A DNA stretch of 16,783 nucleotides, taken from Rhizobium leguminosarum. GTDB taxonomy: Bacteria; Pseudomonadota; Alphaproteobacteria; Rhizobiales; Rhizobiaceae. The DNA is taken from assembly GCF_001652265.1 (NCBI RefSeq), contig NZ_LWBS01000465.1, forward strand, positions 1-16,783, in the 5' to 3' direction. A program made the translations under genes and the position numbers. The notes beneath the pieces are model-generated. The model made no database searches. It was not told where the DNA came from and worked only from the letters and a program-made list of their open reading frames with translations. Shown here piece by piece: positions 1-7,417 of the stretch (position 1 is the stretch's first letter; each line of letters begins with the position of its first letter).

Positions 1-111
1 GCCGAGCGCTCCGTTGACGCCTTGTGGGATACCGTCGGCAAAATCGTCACGCTCTTCAAACCGCAGGAATGTGCAAACTACTTCGCAGCAGCCGGATATG
101 ACCCCGATTAA
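1..111 (+). CDS. IS630-family transposase, C-terminal fragment (cut by window edge)
   Basis: The first frame is open from base 1 to a TAA at 109-111 and encodes 36 residues ending in FKPQECANYFAAAGYDPD. The pattern 'IDALW...IG.IV.LF.PQECANYF...GY' is the usual C-terminus of rhizobial IS630-family (Tc1/mariner-related) DDE transposases. The catalytic part lies outside the window. The stop is only 13 bases from the presumed element end at about 124, as is usual for IS630 elements, whose coding region runs nearly into the inverted repeat. Family assignment is by eye from the C-terminal motif and supported by the interruption of the adjacent gene at TA. Confidence 0.75.
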   Translation, partial: AERSVDALWDTVGKIVTLFKPQECANYFAAAGYDPD

Positions 112-124
112 AATGGACGTGCTC
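1..124 (+). mobile_element. Right end of an IS630-family insertion sequence
   Basis: The element covers the transposase tail and a short terminal segment reading, from outside inward, GAGCACGTCCATTTTAATC. The TA at 125-126 would be one copy of the target-site duplication that IS630 elements create. To its right the reverse strand immediately resumes a recognisable MFS transporter frame, which fixes the junction to within a few bases. The other end and the second TA are outside the window. Confidence 0.6.
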
Positions 125-496
125 TAGCTGCGCTTCGATGCGGTCGATCTCAACATTGAGATTGATCTCCAGTGCCCCGGCGAGCAGCCCCTCGACGAAG
201 AGTACACAGAACACGACCGGCGCCGCACCAATCCACGGCACCAGCGATAGCAGCGCAGACGTGCCGAGAACAGTAATGAATGCCGTTGTCCGCGCTCCGA
301 GCCGGGCGATCAAGGGCGAAGACAAAGTCAACGAAATCAAGGCGCCGATCGCAGCGCCTATCAGCGTCAACCCAAGCTCGGACTTATTGACGCCAAGCGC
401 AACCTGCAAATCCGGCATCCTCGACAGCAGCGCCCCAAGTGATACAGCGAAGAGAAAGAAGCAGACATAGATCCGCTGCTGCGGCGCGATTTTCAT
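125..496 (-). pseudogene. MFS transporter (YbjJ-like), N-terminal part interrupted by the IS630 element
   Basis: The reverse strand encodes about 124 native residues from an ATG at 496, preceded by a TGGAG ribosome binding site. Alternating hydrophobic segments are visible (about residues 10-30, 42-62, 70-90, 92-112). The R-x-P-x-L loop after helix 1, the RLGAR loop and the run ending INLNVEIDRIEAQL resemble the YbjJ-like group of major facilitator transporters, which have about 12 helices and 380-400 residues. At EAQL the frame enters the IS630 end and reads unrelated residues until a TGA just left of 56. The remaining two thirds of the transporter must lie beyond the insertion, so the gene is almost certainly inactive. 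Substrate unknown. Confidence 0.8.
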
Positions 497-1153
497 GATG
501 CAACTCCAGGGATTACGTGTCGAAGCAGAACACGCGCTTTTGGACCTGAGATGTCTATCTCACAGGGCCGGAGATCGAAACTTGTTTCTGAGGGAATGAA
601 CCTGCAACAGCATTGGTGGCGTCGTCATGACCACTTAGTTCTTCCGAGCCGGTGAGCCTTTCGTCACAAGTGTCGCCGCCGGCTCCCGCCATCGCCGCTG
701 CAAACCGAAGCGGGAGCAAGAGCGGAGACAGTTCCGGTTACCTCGTCGTTGTATTCCTCATTATTGTGGCCTTCACCTTCTTCGGAGGAAATCAAGGAAA
801 AGCAGTGTGCAGCCGGATCGATCCAAGGCTGGAGCCAAATCGGGCCGGCCAGTCGATGGCCGCCTCGCGGCGCGCCGAAAGTCGAAGACGGATAGCTGCA
901 AGAATTCGCTGATTGTCCAGCGGAAACTTGGAAGCGAGCGCATTACCAGGCGGCGGGGCGCGGCGAGCGTTGTAGCCTTGGCTCGCAAGATCAGCGTTTC
1001 AGGCTGCGGCAGCTTGTCCTAGCTAGTGATCAAGCAATGGCCAGAAATCTGTTGTTTTTGTGCTGTTCCACGGATCTTGCGATCCCCCTCGAAAGTTCTT
1101 AGGTCACCAGAGGGTCTTTGCATTCTGCAAACTCCGTGTTCGAGGAGACCGAC
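497..1153. other. Intergenic region between the MFS remnant and the ABC operon
   Basis: I see no convincing gene here. A GTG-started frame at 652-912 contains one hydrophobic stretch (YLVVVFLIIVAFTFFGG) but has no ribosome binding site and continues into low-quality arginine-rich sequence. Two short inverted repeats are visible: TGAGAT-GTCT-ATCTCA at 547-562 upstream of the MFS gene, and TTTGCA-TTC-TGCAAA at 1117-1131, 22 bases before the ABC operon start. Either could be an operator, which is inference only. The promoters of both divergent transcription units must lie here. Confidence 0.4.
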
Positions 1154-1813
1154 ATGATCCTCACCCTCACAGGTGTTAGAAAATCTTATTCCACCGCCGA
1201 GGGACCAATTGAGATCCTGAAGGGCATCGATCTGGAAGTCGCTGCGGGCGAAAGTGTTGCGCTAACCGGAGAGTCCGGCAGTGGCAAAAGCACATTGCTG
1301 CATCTGGCTGGCGGGCTCGACCGTGCAGACAGCGGTTCGATCGTGATGAACGGCAGCGATCTGGGGCTATTTGCAGAAAACGAGCGGGCCCAATACCGGA
1401 GAACGAGGGTCGGCCTGGTCTTCCAACAGTTCAACCTCATCCCATCACTGACCGTTGCCGCCAACATCTCGTTCCACGCCAAGCTCGCGAACCGGTACGA
1501 TCACGCCTGGGAAGCGCAGTTGATCGAGACATTGCGGCTGGAAGAATTCACCGCCCGATATCCCGAGCAGCTTTCCGGAGGGCAACAGCAGCGCGTTGCA
1601 ATCGGGCGAACCTTGGCTGCTCGGCCTCCTCTCATCCTTGCGGACGAGCCGACGGGCAACCTGGATGAGCAGACAGGCGATACCGTCCTCGATCTGATGC
1701 TCGGCTTGGCCCGGACAGTGGGATCGGCGCTGCTTCTCGTCACTCACTCCACGCGGCTTGCATGTCGTCTGGACCGAACGGTGGTCCTTCGCGGTGGGAC
1801 GATTGCCGAATGA
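1154..1813 (+). CDS. ABC transporter ATP-binding protein, LolD/MacB/AttE type
   Basis: This 219-residue ATPase has all the expected motifs: Walker [10 protein letters not shown] at 39-47, Q-loop VFQQFNL near 89-95, signature LSGGQQQR at 140-147, Walker [13 protein letters not shown] from 160, and the switch histidine in VTHS near 198. The Q-loop and signature forms are those of ATPases that pair with FtsX-type permeases, either extracting lipoproteins or driving periplasmic work rather than moving a small solute. The ATG at 1154 is chosen because GAGGAG lies 6 bases upstream; a longer TTG-started frame from 1118 lacks such a site. Its TGA overlaps the ATG of the permease gene (ATGA), so the two are translationally coupled. 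Identity as AttE-like rests on the neighbouring genes. Confidence 0.93.
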   Translation: MILTLTGVRKSYSTAEGPIEILKGIDLEVAAGESVALTGESGSGKSTLLHLAGGLDRADSGSIVMNGSDLGLFAENERAQYRRTRVGLVFQQFNLIPSLTVAANISFHAKLANRYDHAWEAQLIETLRLEEFTARYPEQLSGGQQQRVAIGRTLAARPPLILADEPTGNLDEQTGDTVLDLMLGLARTVGSALLLVTHSTRLACRLDRTVVLRGGTIAE

Positions 1814-4212
1814 ACTTCGTTTCATTCGCAGCCCTGCTGTCACACTGGCGTCGGAGACCCCTCCAGCTTCTGACGCTGGTCACGGGGCTTGTGCTTGCGA
1901 CAGCACTCTGGTCCGGCGTTCAGGCTATCAACGCCGAGGCAAGAGCGAGCTATGCCCAGGCAGCATCGGTTTTGGAGCAAGGCAACCTCCGACAGTTCGT
2001 CGCCAAGGACGGTGACGGCATAGCTAGCGAGATCTATGGCAGCCTTCGTCGAGCGGGTCTGAATGTCTCGCCCGTGATCGAAGGCGGCTACCGCGTCGGC
2101 AGCACAAGGATCAGATTGGTCGGCATCGAGCCTTTGACGATGCCAAGGGACACCCAGAATGCGACGATCGCCAGCGATTTGGATCTTTCCGGCTTCTTTT
2201 CAGCTCGCGGGCAATTGCTCGTGTCGAAGGCAACCGCCGAGCGGCTCCGTGGTAGTACCGACATGAGCGTCAAAATCGATGGCAAAGTTCCCGACGGCGC
2301 CGCCTTCGTCGACATATCGGTCGCTGACAGATTGCTCGGGAAGCACGGGAAGATTGACCGCCTGGTGGTCGCGGCCGATCAAAAGATTTCCGCCGAAGCA
2401 ATCGACCAGGCGGGATTGACGATCCGCAAACCAGCTGAACAACCAGACGTCGCTCGCCTTACAGACAGCTTCCACCTCAACTTGACTGCCTTCGGCTTCC
2501 TTTCGTTCATGGTCGGCCTCTTCATCGTGTATTCGGCGACGGGCCTGACCTTCGAACAGCGTCGAGGCACTTTTCGGACACTCAGATCACTTGGTGTCTC
2601 GCTTCCAGCATTGACCACGCTGCTCCTGATCGAGCTTTCGATGCTGGCGCTGATATCCGGCTTGATCGGCGTCATACTCGGCTACGTCATAGCATGGCTC
2701 CTGATGCCGGGTGTCGCCGCGACCCTCAGGGGCCTTTACGGCGCCAATGTATCAGGCTCGCTATCCATTCGGCCGGAGTGGTGGTTGGCTGGACTGGCGA
2801 TTGCTCTCGGAGGAACCGCTGTCTCGTCAGCTCAGAGCCTGTGGCGGGTTTGGAAGCTGCCGATTTTGGCTGCCGCCCAGCCGCGAGCGTGGGCAAGAGA
2901 GTCGGCCAGATCGCTTGCCTTTCAAGCTGGAACGGGCGGAGTTCTGCTGATCTTGGCTGCTATCCTGGCGATTATTGCGTCCGGGCTGGTGGCGGGTTTT
3001 GCGACACTTGGCTGCCTGCTTCTTGGAGCAGCTCTGGTGCTGCCTGGACTTCTTGCGGTCATCCTGACCGCAGCGCAGCGAACGGCGCGGAGCGCCCTGA
3101 TGGAATGGTTCTGGGCAGACACCCGCATACAGCTTCCCGGCCTGTCGCTGGCTTTGATGGCCCTGCTACTGGCATTGTCGACGAATATCGGCGTTGGCAC
3201 GATGGTATCGAGTTTCCGGTTGACGTTCATTGGATGGCTAGATCAGCGCCTGGCCGCCGAGCTTTACGTGACGGCGAAGGATGAGGACGAAGCTGCGCGC
3301 CTCCGGACCTGGCTTCCGCAACGTTCGACGGCAGTGCTGCCGATCTGGAGCGTTGACGGTGAGGTGCTGGGCGAACAGATCCAGATCTTTGGTGTGGCGG
3401 ACGATCCAACCTACCGAGAGCACTGGCCTTTGATCGCTTCCGACAACGACGTTTGGGGAAGGATCGCCGCCGGGCAGGGCGTTCTCGTCAATGAACAGAT
3501 GTGGCGCCGCGGCGAAGCCAAGATCGGACAGCCGTTGGTCATGCCCGGAGGCTGGAGCGTATCCGTGGTCGGCGTGTACTCGGATTATGGGAACCCGAAT
3601 GGGCAAGTGATCGTCGGGATCAATACCCTGGTCGATCATTACCCCGATGTCCCGAAACTTCGCTACGGTGTCCGAGTGGCTCCCGAGCAAGCCCAGGATC
3701 TCAAGCGTCAGTTGGTCGAGGAGTTTGGCCTGCCCGATACCGCAATCGTCGACCAGGCGTCGCTTAAGCGGCAATCGAGAGCCATCTTCGATCAGACATT
3801 CAAGGTGACGGGCGCGTTGAACGTCCTTACCCTTGCTGTGGCAGGATTTGCCATGTTCTCAAGTCTCCTGACACTGTCTGGAATTCGGCTTCCGCAGCTC
3901 GCGCCGGTGTGGGCAATGGGTGTACGGCGACGGGATCTGGCGCTCTACGAAGTTGCCCGGACACTTGCACTCTGGCTGGCAACATTTGTGGCTGCGATCC
4001 CGGTCGGTCTTGCCCTGGCGTGGGTCCTGCTTGCGATCGTGAACGTGGAGGCCTTTGGTTGGCGGTTGCCAATGGTAGTGTTTCCCATGGATTGGCTTTG
4101 GCTGGGAGCAATTGCTCTCATCGCGGCATTGCTGTCGGTGCTGGTGCCGGTTCGGCGTCTGGCCTCGATTAGTCCTGCGGACCTGCTGGGGATTTTCGCC
4201 AATGAACGCTAG
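1810..4212 (+). CDS. FtsX-family ABC transporter permease (large two-module type)
   Basis: The 800-residue product has one N-terminal helix (about 18-38) followed by a roughly 180-residue soluble periplasmic domain. Next come a membrane block from about 222 to 310 (FLSFMVGLFIVYSATG, LLLIELSMLALISGLIGVILGY), further helices around 380-430 and 440-475, a second soluble domain, and a C-terminal membrane block from about 665 to 790 ending in VPVRRLASISPADLL. This duplicated membrane-soluble-membrane layout is typical of MacB/LolE-like FtsX permeases in which two half-permeases are fused. The start at 1810 is preferred over an in-frame ATG at 1762 because it gives the usual ATGA overlap with the ATPase gene. 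It overlaps the next gene by 11 bases. The partner ATPase and secreted protein suggest a role in lipid or lipoprotein handling at the cell envelope; substrate unknown. Confidence 0.9.
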   Translation: MNFVSFAALLSHWRRRPLQLLTLVTGLVLATALWSGVQAINAEARASYAQAASVLEQGNLRQFVAKDGDGIASEIYGSLRRAGLNVSPVIEGGYRVGSTRIRLVGIEPLTMPRDTQNATIASDLDLSGFFSARGQLLVSKATAERLRGSTDMSVKIDGKVPDGAAFVDISVADRLLGKHGKIDRLVVAADQKISAEAIDQAGLTIRKPAEQPDVARLTDSFHLNLTAFGFLSFMVGLFIVYSATGLTFEQRRGTFRTLRSLGVSLPALTTLLLIELSMLALISGLIGVILGYVIAWLLMPGVAATLRGLYGANVSGSLSIRPEWWLAGLAIALGGTAVSSAQSLWRVWKLPILAAAQPRAWARESARSLAFQAGTGGVLLILAAILAIIASGLVAGFATLGCLLLGAALVLPGLLAVILTAAQRTARSALMEWFWADTRIQLPGLSLALMALLLALSTNIGVGTMVSSFRLTFIGWLDQRLAAELYVTAKDEDEAARLRTWLPQRSTAVLPIWSVDGEVLGEQIQIFGVADDPTYREHWPLIASDNDVWGRIAAGQGVLVNEQMWRRGEAKIGQPLVMPGGWSVSVVGVYSDYGNPNGQVIVGINTLVDHYPDVPKLRYGVRVAPEQAQDLKRQLVEEFGLPDTAIVDQASLKRQSRAIFDQTFKVTGALNVLTLAVAGFAMFSSLLTLSGIRLPQLAPVWAMGVRRRDLALYEVARTLALWLATFVAAIPVGLALAWVLLAIVNVEAFGWRLPMVVFPMDWLWLGAIALIAALLSVLVPVRRLASISPADLLGIFANER

Positions 4213-5272
4213 AAAGTTGGCATCTTTCCTGATAGCGGCGGCTATGATCTGCGTGCGCGCTCAGGCGTTTGCACAGGGTTTCGCAGGCTTGGGATCGGAT
4301 GCGCAAGGTTTTGCGATCCCGGATCATAGCAATCGTCTTTCTTTCCCCGCCGATCACGGCGCTCATCCTGATTATCGCATTGAGTGGTGGTATGTGACCG
4401 CCAATCTCAAAGGTGTCGATGGCAAGCAATATGGAGCGCAGTGGACGCTGTTTCGCTCTGCGCTGGCTCCGGGAGACAAGGCAGGTTTCGCGGATCCGCA
4501 AATCTGGGCCGGGCACGCGGCGATCACCACTCAAGGTCATCAGTATGTCGCTGAGCGCTTGGGGCGGGGAGGCGTCGGGCAGGCAGGCGTTCAGGCAACG
4601 CCATTTCAGGCGTGGATAGACGACTGGCGGATGCAGGGTACCGTGCGAACCGGCTCGGACGCCCTTGGCACTTTGTCAGTTTCCGCGGGCGGGCCGGACT
4701 TCAGCTATACCTTGGACCTCAGAGCCAACGGGCCGCTCGTTCTTCAGGGTGACCATGGCTTTTCCGTGAAGTCGGCGAACGGACAGGCGAGCTACTACTA
4801 CTCGCAGCCATTTTATGAGGTTGCGGGAACGATCACGACGTCCGGAGCGCCGGTTAAGGTCACCGGCAAAGCCTGGCTGGATCGGGAGTGGTCGTCGCAG
4901 CCGCTTGCGTCCAATCAGACGGGCTGGGATTGGTTCTCCCTGCATCTGAATTCCGGCGACAAGCTGATGGCTTTTCGCCTTCGTGATGACAAGGACGGGT
5001 TTATCTCCGCGAACTGGATATCGGCGGATGGACGAACGATACCTTTGTCGAAAGACGACGTCCAACTGGAGCCGACGCGGAAGGCAACGGTCGATGGGCG
5101 CCGGATGCCGGTAGAGTGGCGCATACGCGTGCCAAGTAAGTTGCTCGATATCACCACGAAACCGCTGAACGAGCAGTCCTGGATGGCGACCTCTACGCCT
5201 TATTGGGAGGGGCCGATCAACTTCACAGGCTCCACGTCAGGTGTCGGATATCTTGAAATGACCGGCTATTAG
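4202..5272 (+). CDS. Secreted CrtC/AttH-like lipocalin-domain protein
   Basis: This 356-residue protein begins with a basic-hydrophobic signal peptide (MNARKLASFLIAAAMI...AFA), with probable cleavage near residue 24. The mature part carries PDYRIEWWYVTANL near 57-69 and WLDREWSSQPL with GWDWFSLHL near 225-245. These are hallmarks of the CrtC/AttH family (two lipocalin-like barrels; carotenoid hydratase in its best-known member, COG5621 'predicted secreted hydrolase'). In many bacteria a member of this family sits beside an ATPase and FtsX permeases (AttEFGH), the arrangement seen here. The ATG at 4202 overlaps the permease gene by 11 bases and gives a clean signal peptide, while the longer frame to 4112 does not. 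The enzymatic substrate cannot be read from the sequence. Confidence 0.88.
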   Translation: MNARKLASFLIAAAMICVRAQAFAQGFAGLGSDAQGFAIPDHSNRLSFPADHGAHPDYRIEWWYVTANLKGVDGKQYGAQWTLFRSALAPGDKAGFADPQIWAGHAAITTQGHQYVAERLGRGGVGQAGVQATPFQAWIDDWRMQGTVRTGSDALGTLSVSAGGPDFSYTLDLRANGPLVLQGDHGFSVKSANGQASYYYSQPFYEVAGTITTSGAPVKVTGKAWLDREWSSQPLASNQTGWDWFSLHLNSGDKLMAFRLRDDKDGFISANWISADGRTIPLSKDDVQLEPTRKATVDGRRMPVEWRIRVPSKLLDITTKPLNEQSWMATSTPYWEGPINFTGSTSGVGYLEMTGY

Positions 5273-5300
5273 CTGCTACCTCTCACACGTAGGTAACAGC
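5272..5300 (+). terminator. Stem-loop at the end of the ABC operon
   Basis: GCTGCTACCT and AGGTAACAGC form a 10-base stem with one mismatch around a 9-base loop, starting at the last base of the stop codon. No T-run follows, so this may be a 3'-end stabilising hairpin or a weak terminator rather than a classical intrinsic one. Confidence 0.35.
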
Positions 5301-5410
5301 TCCTCCGTCGAACGGCGCGAACCGGCGGAAATCGCCCGGACCCGGGCGGTGCGTTGGAACTATGAAACTGTTTTGTACGTTTTCCGGCCGCCAAAAGGAG
5401 CTTTAACGAC

Positions 5411-5629
5411 ATGAACATGGTCTCGAAGATTGTGAAATCCCCTGTTGCTCTGTCCATCGGCGGCTTGCTTGCGGAAGCTCGCGCGGCTCGCGGCTATTCG
5501 CTAGGTGACGTTGCAGAAACCACTGGTCTGACTGTGGCCGAAGTGACAGCTCTGGAGAACGACACAGATTTCGACGCGTCAAGGATACGAAGGACCGCGG
5601 CCGCTCTAGGGGTTTTAGATAAGATTTGA
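5411..5629 (+). CDS. Small XRE-type helix-turn-helix protein
   Basis: A 72-residue product that is almost all one helix-turn-helix domain: LLAEARAARGYSLGDVAETT, then GLTVAEVTALEN as the recognition-helix region, then a final helix pair. This is the Cro/XRE layout with the usual 'AR..RG.SL.DVA..TGL...EV..LE' spacing. AAAAGGAG lies about 10 bases before the ATG; a second ATG two codons later is also possible. It stands alone in its direction, and the next gene is convergent. Such minimal XRE proteins can be local repressors or antidotes; no partner gene is adjacent. The DNA-binding function is inferred from the fold and the target is unknown. Confidence 0.75.
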   Translation: MNMVSKIVKSPVALSIGGLLAEARAARGYSLGDVAETTGLTVAEVTALENDTDFDASRIRRTAAALGVLDKI

Positions 5630-5704
5630 AACGTGGGTCGCGCACTACACAGCTTTTTCCCGGCAGCGTCTTATCTGTTGACCCGCAGAGACTGTGTCTC
5701 CGAT

Positions 5705-6313
5705 TTAGCAGAACCCGTTCAACTTGAGGATTTTATGGGCGTCGATTGCCGCTTGGAGTTCCTCTTCTGAGTTTCGATCTCCTCGGTTGGCGTCTGGATG
5801 ATGCAGCTTGAGCATCTGCTTATAACGGCGTCTGATCTCCTCAGGCGCCGCGTCCTGCGAAAGGCCGAGCGTTTCGAAGGCTTTCGCTTCCAATACCTTG
5901 AGCTTACGTCGCTGGAGATCAGCTTTCGTTGCTTGATGTTGGGCAGCACTCTTGCGTGCATTAAGGGTTTTTGCCGTGCCTGAGCGGTCGGTCGAAGGAA
6001 GCGGCGTCTCTGTCGCATGATCAACGCGGGTCCCCCACGTCTTACGGGCGCCGCTTGCTGCCTCATTCTGATAGCGGGCGGTAACCGGATCGGACAGGTT
6101 GCTCGCGAAATTATATCCCTTATTGTATTCTCTCGCATGTTGCGGGCAGAACACCAGGTACAAACCCTCCGCGTCTCGCCCAACGGGCGCACGATTGGCG
6201 CCGCCGCTTTCGCAACCGTCCCACTGGCATTTCGACTGGTAAGGCTTGGGGGGAGGAGCTGATTTTTTGCTCGTGGGCCTCAGGCCGACAAAAATTTTCG
6301 AATCAAACGTCAT
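5705..6313 (-). CDS. J-domain (DnaJ-like) co-chaperone with CCCH N-terminus
   Basis: The 202-residue protein carries its J-domain at the C-terminus (about 140-200): FETLGL..DAAPEEIRRRYKQMLKLHHPDANRGDR, with the essential HPD tripeptide at 172-174 that stimulates Hsp70 ATPase activity. It lacks the G/F region, zinc-finger and substrate domains of DnaJ, so it is a class C type protein. The N-terminus has C29-x4-C34 and C56-x2-H59 (CQWDGC...FCPQH), a plausible zinc site. C-terminally placed J-domains with a short cysteine-bearing front are common in Alphaproteobacteria. The ATG at 6313 lacks a clear ribosome binding site but is the first in a frame that reads well throughout. It converges with the XRE gene. 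Confidence 0.85.
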   Translation of the reverse strand: MTFDSKIFVGLRPTSKKSAPPPKPYQSKCQWDGCESGGANRAPVGRDAEGLYLVFCPQHAREYNKGYNFASNLSDPVTARYQNEAASGARKTWGTRVDHATETPLPSTDRSGTAKTLNARKSAAQHQATKADLQRRKLKVLEAKAFETLGLSQDAAPEEIRRRYKQMLKLHHPDANRGDRNSEEELQAAIDAHKILKLNGFC

Positions 6314-6367
6314 CGCGCGTTATATGGCGGTTTTCATCGAACCGGCAAGCGGCCACGCGGCCTGGCT
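6314..6367. other. Short spacer with one arm of a long-range inverted repeat
   Basis: GCGGCCTGGC at 6357-6366 is the exact reverse complement of GCCAGGCCGC at 6447-6456, 80 bases away and inside the decayed toxin frame. This could be debris of a rearrangement that truncated the toxin gene, or chance in GC-rich sequence. Confidence 0.3.
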
Positions 6368-6496
6368 TTAATCTCCTAATCCGGTCAAATTGGGCAATGC
6401 TGCGGCTGCGCTTCGAGCAATCGTGGCGATCATCAGACCGCCTCGCGCCAGGCCGCAAATAGACGTGTGAAGGCATTCATCAATAAGAAACTTCAC
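6368..6496 (-). pseudogene. DUF5615 (PIN-like) toxin, truncated remnant
   Basis: Directly after the antitoxin-like gene, a GTG at 6496 overlaps that gene's stop (GTGA) and opens a 42-codon frame beginning VKFLIDECLHTSICGLA. This is the hallmark N-terminus of DUF5615/PIN-like proteins ('MKFLIDE.LH'), the usual partners of DUF433 proteins, including the early aspartate expected at the active site. Intact family members are about 110-120 residues. Here the frame loses resemblance after about 18 residues and stops at 6368, and I could not recover the rest in other frames. The conserved start, the translational overlap and the partner together make the call firm, while the exact lesion (deletion versus frameshifts) is unresolved. 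Confidence 0.7.
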
Positions 6497-7125
6497 GAAG
6501 GTGAGCCGGAGGGTTTAGCAGCACTTTCGCTGCGAATTCGCAGACGCTTCTCAGACTTCACCTTCAGGCCCTGCTCGGAGAGCTTCCGCGGCCGTCCCCT
6601 GGCGGGATGGGCCACAGTCCAGATCTCGGCAAGCTCCACCATGCGCTCGGTGAGCGAAGGGTAACCCTCGACAATTTCCGCGGTGCTTGCGCCCTGGGAC
6701 TTCATCGCGGCAATCGTTCGCACTGGAACACGGGTTCGCTTGAACACCGGCTCGCCGCCCACGACGCCCTTCACACTCTGGATCATTCGTTCAGCTTCTC
6801 GAAGCGCCTCGGCACGTGCGGCCAGTTGCTCCCTTGCCCGCGCGACATCGACGATAAGATAGTCGTCCGCCCTAACGGTATCGGCATTCGGGTTCTGGTC
6901 TATGGTATCAAAAAGACGTTTGCGGCGCTCGTTGGACAAGATCGATCCGACGCCATACCAGAGCTTCAACCGAAGCAGATCCTCATCAGTAAGCGCTCTA
7001 CCCTTGCCGCCGATGAGATGAGTCGCGATGATCCGCTTGTCGATCGCATTGTGCACCGACTTCACAGCGATCCCGCTGACTGCTGCGGCCTCGGCGGGCG
7101 TGTAGGCGTACGATGCGTTGGCCAT
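6493..7125 (-). CDS. HTH-DUF433 antitoxin-like protein
   Basis: The 210-residue product has a MerR-like helix-turn-helix at about 8-55 (YTPAEAAAVSGIAVKSVHNAI...RALTDEDLLRLKL). A helical linker (about 95-118) leads to a DUF433 domain at about 120-173 with the signature GGEPVFKRTRVPVRTIA and EIVEGYPSLTE. DUF433 proteins are antitoxin-like partners of DUF5615 PIN-like toxins. The tail is basic (GRPRKLSEQGLKVKSEKR). The ATG at 7125 is chosen over one at 7131 because AAGGAG is 7 bases upstream of 7125 but only 1 base upstream of 7131. Its stop overlaps the start of the broken toxin frame, so the original operon was antitoxin then toxin. The HTH implies autoregulation. Confidence 0.82.
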   Translation of the reverse strand: MANASYAYTPAEAAAVSGIAVKSVHNAIDKRIIATHLIGGKGRALTDEDLLRLKLWYGVGSILSNERRKRLFDTIDQNPNADTVRADDYLIVDVARAREQLAARAEALREAERMIQSVKGVVGGEPVFKRTRVPVRTIAAMKSQGASTAEIVEGYPSLTERMVELAEIWTVAHPARGRPRKLSEQGLKVKSEKRLRIRSESAAKPSGSPS

Positions 7126-7129
7126 AATC

Positions 7130-7147
7130 ATTCTCCTTGAGGAGAAT
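7130..7147 (-). promoter_or_regulatory. Inverted repeat over the ribosome binding site of the DUF433 gene
   Basis: ATTCTCC-TTGA-GGAGAAT is a perfect 7-base inverted repeat with a 4-base centre. On the reverse strand it contains the AAGGAG used by the antitoxin-like gene, and the AT-rich TATATAA next to it (7146-7153) could be a -10 element. It could act as an operator for the encoded HTH protein, or as an RNA hairpin hiding the ribosome binding site. The pattern is visible; the function is inferred. Confidence 0.45.
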
Positions 7148-7277
7148 ATATAATGCAGGTGCCGTCCCCGGTAAAGATCGACCGAGCGTTTCGATCTCGC
7201 TTCTAGTCAGCTTATTGGTGGCACTTCTTCTCAAGCGGCCGTTCGGTCACACGAAACAGTGTTTCCGCCCAGGCGAG
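7148..7277. other. Spacer between the antitoxin promoter and the IS21 end
   Basis: A reverse-strand frame is open from the IS boundary at 7277 to a TAA at 7212 and ends FRVTERPLEKKCHQ. It may be the 3' end of a gene cut by the IS21 insertion, but it is too short to identify. Confidence 0.2.
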
Positions 7278-7286
7278 TGTCAATCA

Positions 7287-7328
7287 GCATCCAAAATTCA
7301 CCCCTTATCGGCATCCAATTTTGACCCC
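7287..7328. repeat. IS21 terminal repeat pair
   Basis: GCATCCAAAATTCACCCC (7287-7304) and GCATCCAATTTTGACCCC (7311-7328) are tandem imperfect copies 24 bases apart, directly inside the element end. Multiple terminal repeats of this kind are the known transposase-binding sites of the IS21 family. Confidence 0.7.
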
Positions 7329-7417
7329 CTTGGCGGGGTAAATCAGCGCTTGGCCTGCCCGGCGCTGGCCGGGGTTGCAGAGGGTAGGCCAAGTGCGGGT
7401 GATGATCGTCTTCGGCT

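Noticed and set aside
652..912. Forward ORF with a single hydrophobic stretch (possible small membrane protein)
   Set aside because: GTG start without a ribosome binding site, an arginine-rich tail typical of GC-rich noncoding frames, and no family resemblance.
3238..3774. Reverse ORF of 178 codons inside the permease gene
   Set aside because: Shadow frame of the FtsX permease; no motifs and no start signals.
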